DNA of 64,000 nucleotides, taken from the NCBI RefSeq assembly GCF_003003285.1, contig NZ_PVTP01000006.1, positions 151,039 to 215,038 of the forward strand, read 5' to 3'. Positions 42,929-52,228 of the stretch are shown piece after piece. This DNA is from Yoonia maritima (GTDB taxonomy: Bacteria; Pseudomonadota; Alphaproteobacteria; Rhodobacterales; Rhodobacteraceae). Every line of letters begins with the position of its first letter. Positions within the stretch are counted from its first letter, which is position 1. The position numbers and the translations under genes were made by a program. The notes beneath the pieces are model-generated. The model saw nothing but the letters and a program-made list of their open reading frames with translations. It was not told where the DNA came from and made no database searches.

Positions 42929-45011
42929 TTGTTTCGCCTGCCGTGATTTCGCCGATAATCGCTGCTGGATAACCCGCCGCTTTCAGGTCCGCCAACATTT
43001 GTTCCGCGCTGTCACTACTGACCGTAGCCAACAACCCACCCGCGGTTTGCGGATCATAAAGCAAATCAAACGATGGCCCTTGGATTTGCCCTGCACCAAC
43101 TACATTGTCTGCAAACAAGGAAGATCGCGTACCAGCATCACAAAGCGATCGCGCGCCCGGCATCATCGGAATTTCATCGCGCTTTAGCACCGCGCCTGTT
43201 CCCGACATGTCGCAGATCCCGCGCAAATGTCCAGCAAGGCCAAAGCCAGTAACATCAGTCATCGCATGCGCATCGTACAGGATTTCTGACGCGCGTGCCT
43301 GCCCCTGCATCATCAGTTCTAGGCAGCCGATCACATCTGCGCCCTTGGCCTTCCCAGCCATTTCAGCCGCCATGATCGTGCCGCTTCCAATGGGTTTTGT
43401 TAGAATGATCGCGTCACCAACCTTGGCCCCTGCCAGCGTGATTGGCGCGTCCGTCAGCCCCGTGATCGTGAACCCGATCGTCAACTCGTCACCCAGTGAT
43501 GAATGCCCGCCTGCGACTTTTGCGCCTGTCTTGTTAAGCACTTCCGTAGCAGTTGCCATAATTTCGGAAAGTGTCCGTTCCTGCAATGCGGGCGACATAC
43601 GCGGGAGAACCAAACTAACGGTCGCTGCTTGGGGCTTTGCCCCCATCGCCCAGATATCGCCCAGCGCATGGGTTGCAGCAATGCAGGTCATGGCGACTGG
43701 ATCATTAGTTAACGCCCGCAAGTGATCGGTCGAGATGACTTGCCCGGCCTGAATTTCGGCCGCGTCATCGCCGAACTGGTCAGCCAATACGCTCTGCAAC
43801 GCTGCCCGCCCGACCTTGGCACCACAACCACCGCACATGGGTTTGTCGCCCAGCGCCTCCGCCATGCCAAGGGCAGTTGTGCGTGGCAGCTTTAACGCCG
43901 CCATTGCGGGCAAATCATCGAACTGACGCATGAATTTGCGGTCGATATGATCCTTTAACTGCCAAAGCAGCGGACCTTGCATTGCAGTCCCAAACTTCTC
44001 GGCCAAGGCAGATTTCGCGCCAAGCGATATGAGCTTTAGGTAATCCTTTTGCGGCTTATAGGTCGTTAGCTTGCCACCAGACAGAGCGGCCCGCAGGTTT
44101 TGAAATAACACCGGTGCTTGGCGAACAGCATAAACACCAGCCTTTGGGCGGGGATCGAAAGCCAAATGTGCGCAATCGCCAACGGCAAAGATATCAGGGT
44201 CATTTGATCGCAGGTCAGAGCCGACGGTAACGTACCCATCATGCAGGTCCAAATCGGTGCCCGCGATCCAGTCATGCGCCTTTGCCCCTGCTGCGCCGAT
44301 GGTAAAGTCGCTAGGAATGCGCTGCCCATCTGCAAGTAACACGCCATCTTCAATGACTTCGACGACCTCGGCATTTTCGACTAATTTCACGCCTTGCGTT
44401 TTCAGTGCGCCGCGCATCTTTCCTTGTGCCGTATCGCCCAGCGCCGAAAGGACTGTTCCGCGATCCAATAGTGTTACCTTTGGCGATCGGTCACGCAACG
44501 CATGGGCCATCGCCATGGCAAGCTCTGCCCCCGCGACGCCGCCGCCAATAATGGCGACTTGCGGGTTTTGGGCCGTGTTGAGGTAGCTTTCCCAGCAACT
44601 TGCGAATTTGCCTAATGGCTTTGCCGGTACCGCATGATCCGTGAACCCCGGCAGTTGCGGCATGTCTGATGTGATCCCCACGTCAATCGATAACACGTCA
44701 TATGCGATGGGCGGCCGCCCCGGCACGCTCACGGTCTTTGCGATGCGATCAATCCCATCGGCGGCACCAACAATCAGCCGCGCCCCTGCAAACCGAGCAA
44801 GGCGCACTAGATCAATGTCCAATTCATCACGGCTGTAATGCCCTGCAACAAAGCCCGGCAGCATACCTGAATAAGGTGCGGTCGGCCCTGGATTAACAAC
44901 CGTTACCCGCACCCCCGGCAGCGGATTCATGCCCCACATCCGCAACACCAATGCGTGAGTATGCCCCCCGCCTATCAGCACAAGGTCACGTGTAAGCGGA
45001 AGATTCATCAT
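42915..45011 (-). CDS. selD: Selenide, water dikinase fused to an NADH-dehydrogenase-like flavoprotein
   Basis: 698 residues in two parts. Residues ~1-370 are a pyridine-nucleotide-disulfide oxidoreductase-like domain (LVLIGGGHTHALVL, VAIIGGGVAGAELAMAMAHAL, IFAVGDCAHLAFDPRPKAGVYAVRQ). Residues ~385-698 are SelD, which makes selenophosphate from selenide and ATP. Its catalytic region is MCGGCGAKVGRAAL, with the essential Cys and Lys of the family GCGxK and alanine where E. coli has a second Cys. No TGA selenocysteine is used. The ATG overlaps the PNPOx-like stop (ATGA). The flavoprotein half may reduce the selenium compound before phosphorylation; that is inference. Confidence 0.93.
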   Translation of the reverse strand: MMNLPLTRDLVLIGGGHTHALVLRMWGMNPLPGVRVTVVNPGPTAPYSGMLPGFVAGHYSRDELDIDLVRLARFAGARLIVGAADGIDRIAKTVSVPGRPPIAYDVLSIDVGITSDMPQLPGFTDHAVPAKPLGKFASCWESYLNTAQNPQVAIIGGGVAGAELAMAMAHALRDRSPKVTLLDRGTVLSALGDTAQGKMRGALKTQGVKLVENAEVVEVIEDGVLLADGQRIPSDFTIGAAGAKAHDWIAGTDLDLHDGYVTVGSDLRSNDPDIFAVGDCAHLAFDPRPKAGVYAVRQAPVLFQNLRAALSGGKLTTYKPQKDYLKLISLGAKSALAEKFGTAMQGPLLWQLKDHIDRKFMRQFDDLPAMAALKLPRTTALGMAEALGDKPMCGGCGAKVGRAALQSVLADQFGDDAAEIQAGQVISTDHLRALTNDPVAMTCIAATHALGDIWAMGAKPQAATVSLVLPRMSPALQERTLSEIMATATEVLNKTGAKVAGGHSSLGDELTIGFTITGLTDAPITLAGAKVGDAIILTKPIGSGTIMAAEMAGKAKGADVIGCLELMMQGQARASEILYDAHAMTDVTGFGLAGHLRGICDMSGTGAVLKRDEIPMMPGARSLCDAGTRSSLFADNVVGAGQIQGPSFDLLYDPQTAGGLLATVSSDSAEQMLADLKAAGYPAAIIGEITAGETIKIV

Positions 45012-45565
45012 GGTGATAGCCACTGCCCTGCCCAATTGCTTTCCCGAGAAAACAACGCGCGGCGATGATCATCCCCCAGATGAACAACATCGATTTGGAC
45101 AATCCGGCACGTCAGCACAGCAAAGGTGTCGGGATCGGGCTGCTTTACATAATCAAGCCCACCGTCAATCAACGCACCCGGCGGTGGCGTCACACCGTAG
45201 GACTGCTGCGCATGATCCGGGATCTTACCCCACAGCTGGCGCGTATCTGCCCCCGAAGCAATCGAAACCTCGACCTTCATTCGCAATTGCAGGGCTTGTT
45301 CGCTGTCCCAAATATGTAACGAAGCCTTGGGGTTTGCCCGCAAGCTCTGAACCTTCCCCGAGAACAGATCGGTATGCACCGACACTTCGGCACTTGCCCC
45401 CTCTGCGCTACGCAACACAACAGTCCGTGCCTCTGGCCAACCATCAGGTGACACGGTCGCAAAGTTTGGCAGCCGCGCAGGGTGCTTTGGATTGTCAACA
45501 CCCAGCCTCAGCGTTTCCCAGGCCCGTGCATGCAGCCCATCCAAGGTTTCATACCATTCAGTCAT
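45008..45565 (-). CDS. PNPOx-like FMN-binding protein
   Basis: 185 residues of the pyridoxamine-5'-phosphate-oxidase-like split barrel. RLPNFATVSPDGWPEARTVVLR and HTDLFSGKVQSLRANPKASLHIWD match the FMN-binding half, and RALFSRESNWAGQWLSP is the C-terminal end. True PdxH has a longer C-terminal PLP motif (RLPxR) not seen here, so this is more likely one of the FMN flavoenzymes than a vitamin B6 oxidase. It overlaps both neighbours (8 bp and 4 bp) and is translated with them. Confidence 0.8.
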   Translation of the reverse strand: MTEWYETLDGLHARAWETLRLGVDNPKHPARLPNFATVSPDGWPEARTVVLRSAEGASAEVSVHTDLFSGKVQSLRANPKASLHIWDSEQALQLRMKVEVSIASGADTRQLWGKIPDHAQQSYGVTPPPGALIDGGLDYVKQPDPDTFAVLTCRIVQIDVVHLGDDHRRALFSRESNWAGQWLSP

Positions 45566-46583
45566 AGCCTGTCATCTCTAGGTATCCGCGCCCTTCGTGG
45601 CTGCCAGTGACAGTTACTGGCCCTTCCCAATAAGGAACGCTGGTCGTCATCCAAGCATTATCGTTGATTGCTTCGACTGTGACATCAACCCCATGTTCAG
45701 GCAACGTGACCTGCCAATGCACCGGGACGCCCTGCCCGTTTTCCACAAGTGGTACCGCGTTAAACGCCCCGTCTGGCATCGGCGTTGCGGTGCCGTCTGG
45801 TTCGATCCATGTGGCCGACGTGAAATGCGCGCCATCCGTTTGGTTTAACCGAAACCCCATCAGTTTCGCCCCATCATCGAACGACAATGAAAACCAATCC
45901 CACCCTGTCTGATTTGCGCCAAGCGGCTGACTGGACCATTCGCGGTCTAGCCATGCGATGCCAGTCACGGGGACTTCACCCTCGGGCAGGTTCAACGCGC
46001 CTGCGATGTCGAAATAGGGCTGCGAATAGTAATACGACGCCTGCCCTTCGGCGGATTTGACAGAATACCCATCATCGCCGTGAAACACCAGCGGCCCCTG
46101 CGCAGTCAGGTCCATATCATAGCTAAAATCTGCCCCGCTAGCGGACATTTGCATGGTGTTCCAATCGCCCGATAATTCCCAGTCGTCGATCCAAGCTGTG
46201 AATGGGTCGGCATTCACGCCCGCCTGCCCGATCCCACCACGCCCCAGACGTTCACTCACGTAATGGGCCGTTGGCGTCGTGACCGCCGCATGGCCCATCC
46301 AAAGCTGTGGGGTAGCCCATCCGCTGCCGCTTTCGGGTGAAAGGGCCGACCGGAACAATGTCCACTGCAGGCCGTAATCTGTACCATCCTCGGACTTAAG
46401 GTTCGCAGTCAGATACCACCATTCGATGCGATAGTTGTCATGCGCAGCGTGGTCGGTTGGAAAATCAAACGGCGTACCACGCTGCGGAACTGCGAACCCA
46501 TCAACTGCGGTGCCAAGACCGGCAAAGCCTTGGGCATGACCGGCAACGGGCAACAGACACAAAAGCAGCGCTTTAACGTTCAT
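45558..46583 (-). CDS. Secreted AttH / carotenoid 1,2-hydratase-like lipocalin protein
   Basis: 341 residues with a signal peptide (about 1-18, ending GHAQ). The mature protein has two lipocalin-like halves, with the AttH/CrtC signatures AAHDNYRIEWWYLTANL, TDYGLQWTLFR, GIAWLDREWSSQPLG and GWDWFSLSFDDGAKLMGFRL. It is probably not a carotenoid enzyme: no carotenoid genes are near, and its partner is an ABC transporter of the LolD/FtsX type, as in attEFGH-like clusters. A periplasmic lipid or hydrophobic molecule carrier is the likely role. Overlaps the permease gene by 11 bp. Confidence 0.82.
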   Translation of the reverse strand: MNVKALLLCLLPVAGHAQGFAGLGTAVDGFAVPQRGTPFDFPTDHAAHDNYRIEWWYLTANLKSEDGTDYGLQWTLFRSALSPESGSGWATPQLWMGHAAVTTPTAHYVSERLGRGGIGQAGVNADPFTAWIDDWELSGDWNTMQMSASGADFSYDMDLTAQGPLVFHGDDGYSVKSAEGQASYYYSQPYFDIAGALNLPEGEVPVTGIAWLDREWSSQPLGANQTGWDWFSLSFDDGAKLMGFRLNQTDGAHFTSATWIEPDGTATPMPDGAFNAVPLVENGQGVPVHWQVTLPEHGVDVTVEAINDNAWMTTSVPYWEGPVTVTGSHEGRGYLEMTGYD

Positions 46584-48957
46584 TGGAAAACACCTTCAGC
46601 AAGTCCGCTGGTGGCGTGCGCGCCAAACGCCGGGCTGGCCATAGTGCCGCGAGTGCTGCAGCAAGCAACGCAAACACACCCAGCCGTGCGTAATCAAGCG
46701 GGAACAGGTACATCGGCAGCTTCCACCCAAACGCCGCGACATTCACCACAGACAAAAGCGCCCACGCCAGCGCCAGCCCAAGGGGCAAAGCAAACACAGC
46801 CGTCAGCATTGCCAGCAGCACCGCACGTAGTAGTTCCAGCCGCCCCAGTTGGGATCGCGTCATACCCATCGCCCATGCCGGGGCCAGTTGCGGCACGCGC
46901 ATTGCAGCAAGGGTCAGCAGGCTCATTAAAATGGCGAAACCAGCGACGGCCAATGTCAGGATATTCAGCGCTGTGGTCACGGTGAAGGTCCGTTCAAAAA
47001 CCTCAAGCGAGAGTGCCTTTATCCCAGCCTGATTGATCACCTGCGCGGCTGATACGTCGGTATCGCGTGTCAGTGCTGCGACGAAATCGGGTGCCTTTGC
47101 CGGGTCGATCCGCAATCCAAACCGATCAGGGGTAATACTTGGGTATAGCGTTTCAAACAGATGTTCGCCGATGATCGCTTGGCCAATCGGGTTGCCATAG
47201 TCGCCATAAATACCGGCAACAGGCATTTGGCGACCTTGGACTGCCACTGGATCACCTATCGATAAACCAGCCCGCCGCGCGAGCTGTTCATTGATGATGA
47301 TTGTATCCCCGGCGAAGGTCGTGTCCCAATGGCCATCCGCACCTTCCAGCATCTTCCAGTTATCGCGGTAGGTCGCATGGTCGCGCGTCCCGTAAATCTC
47401 GGTCGGTTGATCCGCGATCGTGATCTGCGTGAACATGATCGGAAGCACCGCATCAACACGTGGTGTCGCGTATGCAACAAAGGCGTCGGCCTGTGCCGGG
47501 TCAGCGGTATTGATGTAAAGTTCAGAGGTTAGACGCTGTTCCAGAAATCCCGTAAAGGTTGTCCGAAAGCTAGAAACCATCGTCGACACACCGACGTTTG
47601 CGGCCATCGCCAGCAACAACGCCATCAATGCCAACGATAAGCCCGGCAGCTGTTGCCGCGTATCGGCCCAAAACCATTGCGCGGTGACGGATTTTGCGCC
47701 GCGGCTAGCCAATGCCAGTACGCGGTCCAGCACGAATGGTAACGCCAATGCCGCGCCGACCAGAAGACAAGCCAACAAGGTAAAGCCCGCAATTAACCCC
47801 TCGGCGGTGACGCTAAGGATCGCGTAGATCGCCAACAATACGCCTGCGCCCAAGGCTTGCGCCCATGCCCGCCGTCCAGCCGCCATGGCAAGTGCACGCT
47901 GTTGTGCACCGGCCAAAAGCGGCATTCGCGTCAGTTTCCACAACGCGCCAGCAGCCGCCACTACCGTGCCGCCCAACGCAATCGCAAGCCCGGACAACCA
48001 CCAAGACGGGCGCAATTGCAGCGTTCCAGATACATCCGCGCCGTATAATCCACGCAAGGTCGCCGCGACATCCGGCAACAAAAGCGCAGCGATAGCATAG
48101 CCCAAGACCACGCCAATAGCGCCTGCGATGAAAGCAAAAAACATCAGCTCAGCCGCCATCAGCAGTACCAACCGGCGCAAGGGCACGCCCAGCGCCCGCA
48201 GCGTACGCACCACGGGACGCCGCTGTTCAAACGCCAAACCAATCGCGCCATTCACGATGAAGATACCAACAGCAAATGACAGCAATCCAAAGGCCGTTAG
48301 GTTCAGGTGAAAGCTATCCGTAAGCTGTGCCACATTAGTGCTGGCTTGTGCCTGTTGCCGGATAAGATCAGGCGCGATCTGCGATAGATCGGGCTGAGAT
48401 GCTGGTTGGTTAGGGGCAATCACAACGCTATCAATTTCGCCCGGCCGGCCCAATATCTGCTGGGCAATGCCAATATCGGTCACTGCAGTATTGGGTGCTG
48501 CATTTTGGGAAATGATGACCTCGAATGCGGGCAGACGGTCAGCGACATCGGCCGATGCAAACATCTGACCTTGGCCAGCTAAGAACCGTTCAACATCAGC
48601 GCCATCCGCCATTTCAAGCGCGCCCATACTTCCCGGCGCAGTCAATGGTTCGACCCCAACAATACGCACATTATTCAAACGCCCCGTGATGACTGGGCTC
48701 ACCAGCCAACCAGCACGGCGAAGCGCGACATAGGTTTCTAAATCAATCGGTTGCCCATCACGGCGCAACAGGCGGTCATACCGCCCTTCGCCCAATGTCG
48801 TGGCTGCTGCGGAATAACTTGCGCGGGCTTCGGCATTGACGGCCTGCACCCCAGACCAAAGCGCCGTGGCTAGTGCTAGTCCTGCAAGCAATGTGAACAA
48901 CTGCAACGGGCTGCGCCACCAATGCGACAGCAACGCATGAAGCGTTGCCCGGGTCAT
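46573..48957 (-). CDS. FtsX-type ABC transporter permease
   Basis: 794 residues with about ten membrane helices in the doubled FtsX/MacB-like pattern: one at the N-terminus (LFTLLAGLALATALWSGVQ), a large outside domain, four helices (about 230-370), three to four near 370-460, a second outside domain and three at the C-terminus. Transporters of this type transmit ATP-driven movements to periplasmic substrates and do not import. Overlaps the ATPase gene by ATGA. AttH-like and ABC ATPase neighbours define the exporter-like set. Confidence 0.88.
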   Translation of the reverse strand: MTRATLHALLSHWWRSPLQLFTLLAGLALATALWSGVQAVNAEARASYSAAATTLGEGRYDRLLRRDGQPIDLETYVALRRAGWLVSPVITGRLNNVRIVGVEPLTAPGSMGALEMADGADVERFLAGQGQMFASADVADRLPAFEVIISQNAAPNTAVTDIGIAQQILGRPGEIDSVVIAPNQPASQPDLSQIAPDLIRQQAQASTNVAQLTDSFHLNLTAFGLLSFAVGIFIVNGAIGLAFEQRRPVVRTLRALGVPLRRLVLLMAAELMFFAFIAGAIGVVLGYAIAALLLPDVAATLRGLYGADVSGTLQLRPSWWLSGLAIALGGTVVAAAGALWKLTRMPLLAGAQQRALAMAAGRRAWAQALGAGVLLAIYAILSVTAEGLIAGFTLLACLLVGAALALPFVLDRVLALASRGAKSVTAQWFWADTRQQLPGLSLALMALLLAMAANVGVSTMVSSFRTTFTGFLEQRLTSELYINTADPAQADAFVAYATPRVDAVLPIMFTQITIADQPTEIYGTRDHATYRDNWKMLEGADGHWDTTFAGDTIIINEQLARRAGLSIGDPVAVQGRQMPVAGIYGDYGNPIGQAIIGEHLFETLYPSITPDRFGLRIDPAKAPDFVAALTRDTDVSAAQVINQAGIKALSLEVFERTFTVTTALNILTLAVAGFAILMSLLTLAAMRVPQLAPAWAMGMTRSQLGRLELLRAVLLAMLTAVFALPLGLALAWALLSVVNVAAFGWKLPMYLFPLDYARLGVFALLAAALAALWPARRLARTPPADLLKVFSNER

Positions 48958-49610
48958 GCGATTTGACCCGCCCGCAGATGCAAACGACGCTGCATGCGAC
49001 CGGCTAGGGCTTGGGAATGTGTGACCATCAACAGCCCGGCACCAGTTTCGGCAACCAATTCAAGTATCAGGTCCATCACAATGCTGGCAGTTTCTTCGTC
49101 CAGGTTTCCGGTCGGCTCGTCGGCAAGTACTAGTTGAGGTTTCGGCGCAAGCGTGCGTGCAATCGCGACCCGCTGCTGCTGACCACCCGATAGTTGTTCG
49201 GGGTATTTGTTCAGCTGCGCGGTCAATCCCATCCGATCGGCAAGCGTCTGCGCCCAGATTGGGTCATAGCGACCAGCCAGACGCGCCTGAAAGGCGATAT
49301 TATCGACAACCTTAAGGCTTGGGATCAGGTTAAACTGCTGAAAAACCACACCAACTGTACCGCGTCGCAATTCTGCACGACCATTATCATCAAGTGCCGC
49401 AATATCGGTGCCGTTTAAAACGATATGCCCTTGATCCGGGGTATCCAGCCCACCAATTAGGTGCAAAAGTGTGCTTTTACCGCTGCCGGATTCACCGGTA
49501 AGCGCAAGCGTCTCTCCCGCGTCCAGTTGCAAGCCCACGCCACGCAAGACTTCAAACGGGCCGTCGGCAGTGCCATAAGTTTTCTGAACATTCTCAACAG
49601 TAAGCAACAT
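48954..49610 (-). CDS. ABC transporter ATPase (LolD/MacB family)
   Basis: 218 residues. Walker A is TGESGSGKSTLL, the signature is LSGGQQQRVAIARTL, Walker B is LVLADEPTGNLDEETA and the switch is VTHSQ. LolD/MacB features are VVFQQFNLIPSLKVVDNIAF. I start at the ATG with GAGGGAA upstream; an ATG seven codons earlier has no ribosome site. It powers the adjacent FtsX-type permease. The gene opens a five-gene overlapping operon ending in selD. Confidence 0.92.
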   Translation of the reverse strand: MLLTVENVQKTYGTADGPFEVLRGVGLQLDAGETLALTGESGSGKSTLLHLIGGLDTPDQGHIVLNGTDIAALDDNGRAELRRGTVGVVFQQFNLIPSLKVVDNIAFQARLAGRYDPIWAQTLADRMGLTAQLNKYPEQLSGGQQQRVAIARTLAPKPQLVLADEPTGNLDEETASIVMDLILELVAETGAGLLMVTHSQALAGRMQRRLHLRAGQIA

Positions 49611-49770
49611 ATTCCCTCGCGCGTTGAACATGACTTAGCATAGGTCAACGCAAAGGGAACGGTGCTGCGGCGTTTAGGCGCTTATCCTTGATACGCGTTC
49701 TGACCCCACGTTCTTATGGCCGAGACAAAGCAGCACTGTAAGTTACCACCAAATCATTCGGGAGGCTTCA

Positions 49771-50946
49771 ATGACTGAAATCGTAATTCTTGGCGGCGCA
49801 CGTACTGCTATTGGCACTTTTGGTGGATCGTTGGCGGGTACACCGCCTATTGATCTTGGTACTGTTGTGGCAAAGTCTGCAATGGAACGTGCTGGCGTTA
49901 CAGGCGACCAAATCGGCCACGTTGCATTTGGGCATGTGATCAACACTGAACCGCGCGACATGTACCTTAGCCGTGTCGCTGCGATGAATGCGGGCGTTCC
50001 TGAAACAACCCCTGCGATGAACGTAAACCGGCTTTGCGGGTCGGGCATTCAAGCGATTGTATCTGTTGTGCAGTCGCTGATGCTGGGCGATGCACAGTTC
50101 GGCCTTGCTGGCGGCGCAGAAAACATGAGCCGCTCACCCTACATCCTTTCTGATGCCCGCTGGGGCGCAAAGATGGGTGACATCAAATCCCAAGATATGA
50201 TGCTGGGTGCGCTGAACTGCCCGTTTGGAACAGGCCACATGGGCGTGACCGCAGAAAATGTCGCGGCAGAGCATGGGATTACCCGCGAAGACCAAGATGC
50301 ATTCGCGATGCTTAGCCAAGAACGGGCAGCAGCGGCGATCGAAGGCGGTTACTTTGATAGTCAAATCGCGCCGGTACATGTGCGGGTCAAACGCGACACG
50401 GTTGATTTCGTACGCGACGAACACCCAAAAGCCAGCACAATGGAAAAGCTGGGCGGTCTTCGTCCTGTGTTCCAAAAAGACGGGACCGTTACTGCGGGCA
50501 ATGCATCTGGTCTGAACGATGGTGCAGCAGCGGTGGTTCTGGCAACGGCTGATGCAGCAGCAAAGGCCGGGCTGACGCCCAAATTCCGCGTTCTTGGTTA
50601 CGGTCACGCGGGTGTGCGGCCCGATGTCATGGGGATTGGCCCTGTTCCAGCGGTGCGTAATTTGCTTGAAAAAACTGGTCTATCCGCCAGCGACTTCGAC
50701 GTGATCGAATCGAACGAGGCTTTCGCATCGCAAGCCTTGGCCGTCAGCAAAGAGCTTGGGTTCGACCCTGCACGCGTGAACCCAAATGGCGGCGCAATCG
50801 CGCTGGGTCACCCTGTTGGTGCGACCGGTGCGATTATCACGGTCAAAACCATGTACGAATTGGAACGGACTGGTGGCAAACGTGGCCTGATCACAATGTG
50901 CATCGGCGGCGGTCAAGGCATCGCGCTGGCGATTGAGCGCATCTAA
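49771..50946 (+). CDS. Acetyl-CoA acyltransferase (thiolase)
   Basis: 391 residues. The acyl-accepting Cys89 lies in VNRLCGSGIQA. The histidine is in GGAIALGHPVGATGA and the second cysteine in MCIGGGQGIA. Sequence ARTAIGTFGGSL and SNEAFASQALAV match biosynthetic/BktB-type thiolases, which condense two acyl-CoAs or cleave a beta-ketoacyl-CoA. The exact pathway (polyhydroxybutyrate, ethylmalonyl-CoA or beta-oxidation) cannot be read from this window, since no phaB or phaC is adjacent. GGGAGG precedes the ATG. Confidence 0.93.
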   Translation: MTEIVILGGARTAIGTFGGSLAGTPPIDLGTVVAKSAMERAGVTGDQIGHVAFGHVINTEPRDMYLSRVAAMNAGVPETTPAMNVNRLCGSGIQAIVSVVQSLMLGDAQFGLAGGAENMSRSPYILSDARWGAKMGDIKSQDMMLGALNCPFGTGHMGVTAENVAAEHGITREDQDAFAMLSQERAAAAIEGGYFDSQIAPVHVRVKRDTVDFVRDEHPKASTMEKLGGLRPVFQKDGTVTAGNASGLNDGAAAVVLATADAAAKAGLTPKFRVLGYGHAGVRPDVMGIGPVPAVRNLLEKTGLSASDFDVIESNEAFASQALAVSKELGFDPARVNPNGGAIALGHPVGATGAIITVKTMYELERTGGKRGLITMCIGGGQGIALAIERI

Positions 50947-50970
50947 TCTGGCAGTCCAGATCTAAAGACG

Positions 50971-51003
50971 GCCGCGTGTCCTGTTGGACGCGCGGCTTTT
51001 CTT
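50971..51003. terminator. Terminator between thiolase and yaaA
   Basis: GCCGCGTGTCC and GGACGCGCGGC (one G-U) with a TGTT loop are followed by TTTTCTT. It reaches the yaaA stop, so both converging genes use it. Confidence 0.82.
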
Positions 51004-51775
51004 ATTTCGTGGGATAGTCCCGCACGAACGCCCACTTATCCCCTTCGGAAAGGTCGGGGTCATAGGCATAGCCGCCACTGCTGAAGCCTTTGATATCTTC
51101 AGGGTCGGTCAGGCGGTTCTCAACGACGTAACGCGCCATTGCACCACGCGCGCGTTTGGCGAAAAAGCTAACGATGCGCGGCTTGTCGTCTTTGACTTCC
51201 ATAAACTGCGGCGTGATCACGCGCAGCTTCAGCGCGTTCAGATCAACCGCGCCAAAGTATTCTTGGCTGGCGCAATTCACCAGCACTTGGGCATTTACCT
51301 CGGCAGCTTGGGCATTCAGCGCCTTGGCAATAATATCGCCCCAATAGTCGTACAAAGATTTGCCGCGCCGGGTTTTCAGCTTGCTACCCATCTCCAAACG
51401 GTAGGGCTGCATCGCGTCGAGTGGGCGCAACAGCCCGTATAGCCCTGACAGGATGCGCAGATGGTCCTGCGCCCAGATCATATCATCCTCGGACAGGGTC
51501 TTTGCTTCTAGTCCCTGATAGGTATCGCCATTGAATGCCAAGGCAGCGGGTTTTACTGCATCATCGCTGGGTTCTGCGGCAAAGGCTTTGAAACGGTCGC
51601 GATTCAGGCGGGCCAGATCATCGGACAAATGCATCAGCTTCTTCAGCTCTGCCAAAGTCAGATTTCGTGCGGTTTTTGATAAACGCACTGCGTCTTCCTG
51701 AAACGCGGGCTGCGTGGGGGTAATCCCAACCGGTTCCATATCAAGAGCTTTGGCAGGGGATACAACGACGAGCAT
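51002..51775 (-). CDS. yaaA: Peroxide stress protein YaaA
   Basis: 257 residues of the DUF328 family. Conserved blocks are MLVVVSPAKALDM, FNGDTYQGLEA, LRILSGLYGLLRPLDAMQPYRLEMGSKL (split), LVNCASQEYFGAV and IVSFFAKRARGAMARYVV. In E. coli YaaA lowers free iron and limits hydroxyl-radical damage under peroxide stress. Divergent promoter space with hspQ is short, only 59 bp from the hspQ stop, and the two are not overlapping. Confidence 0.93.
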   Translation of the reverse strand: MLVVVSPAKALDMEPVGITPTQPAFQEDAVRLSKTARNLTLAELKKLMHLSDDLARLNRDRFKAFAAEPSDDAVKPAALAFNGDTYQGLEAKTLSEDDMIWAQDHLRILSGLYGLLRPLDAMQPYRLEMGSKLKTRRGKSLYDYWGDIIAKALNAQAAEVNAQVLVNCASQEYFGAVDLNALKLRVITPQFMEVKDDKPRIVSFFAKRARGAMARYVVENRLTDPEDIKGFSSGGYAYDPDLSEGDKWAFVRDYPTK

Positions 51776-51834
51776 GACAATCTTCCTTTCGACTTGACGG
51801 AAGATGTAACACGGAGGGCCGTGGTGACCAGACC

Positions 51835-52161
51835 TTAGTTCAGTTGAACCTGCAACGGATACTGCCCATCCTCAAATGGACCAAAGAAATCATCCACATC
51901 GGGGTGATCAACCGGTTCGCCAGAATAGTCAGCGACTAAATTTTGTTCGGACACATAAGCCACATAGAAGCTTTGGTCGTTTTCAGCGAGCAGATGATAA
52001 AACGGCTGATTCTTCTTTGGACGGCTATCTTCTGGGATCGCATTGTACCACGCGTCAGTGTTCGAAAACATCGGATCGACATCAAAAACCACCCCACGAA
52101 ATGGGTGCTGCCTGTGCCGGACAACTTGGCCTAGATGATATTTTGCGCGCGTCTTGAACAT
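51835..52161 (-). CDS. hspQ: Heat shock protein HspQ
   Basis: 108 residues, the family length. Typical blocks are AKYHLGQVVRHRQHPFRGVVFDVDP, NQPFYHLLAENDQSFYVAYVSEQNLV and HPDVDDFFGPFEDG. HspQ is a Lon substrate and specificity-enhancing factor, and binds hemimethylated DNA in E. coli. The frame is open for 63 codons upstream across the start of the AEC transporter gene, but nothing there is conserved, so I use MFKTRAKYH. Confidence 0.92.
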   Translation of the reverse strand: MFKTRAKYHLGQVVRHRQHPFRGVVFDVDPMFSNTDAWYNAIPEDSRPKKNQPFYHLLAENDQSFYVAYVSEQNLVADYSGEPVDHPDVDDFFGPFEDGQYPLQVQLN

Positions 52162-52228
52162 AGTTTGAATATATGGCCCATAGATGGCTAAAGTCCACGG
52201 GGCGCGACACGTTTTAAGGAAACAGTCT

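Noticed and set aside
43105..43725. Plus-strand frame of 206 codons opposite selD
   Set aside because: It overlaps the catalytic domain of SelD on the other strand and has no independent support.
45558..46583. Carotenoid hydratase (CrtC) function
   Set aside because: The fold matches, but no other carotenoid genes occur and the operon partners are transport proteins with a secreted AttH-like product.
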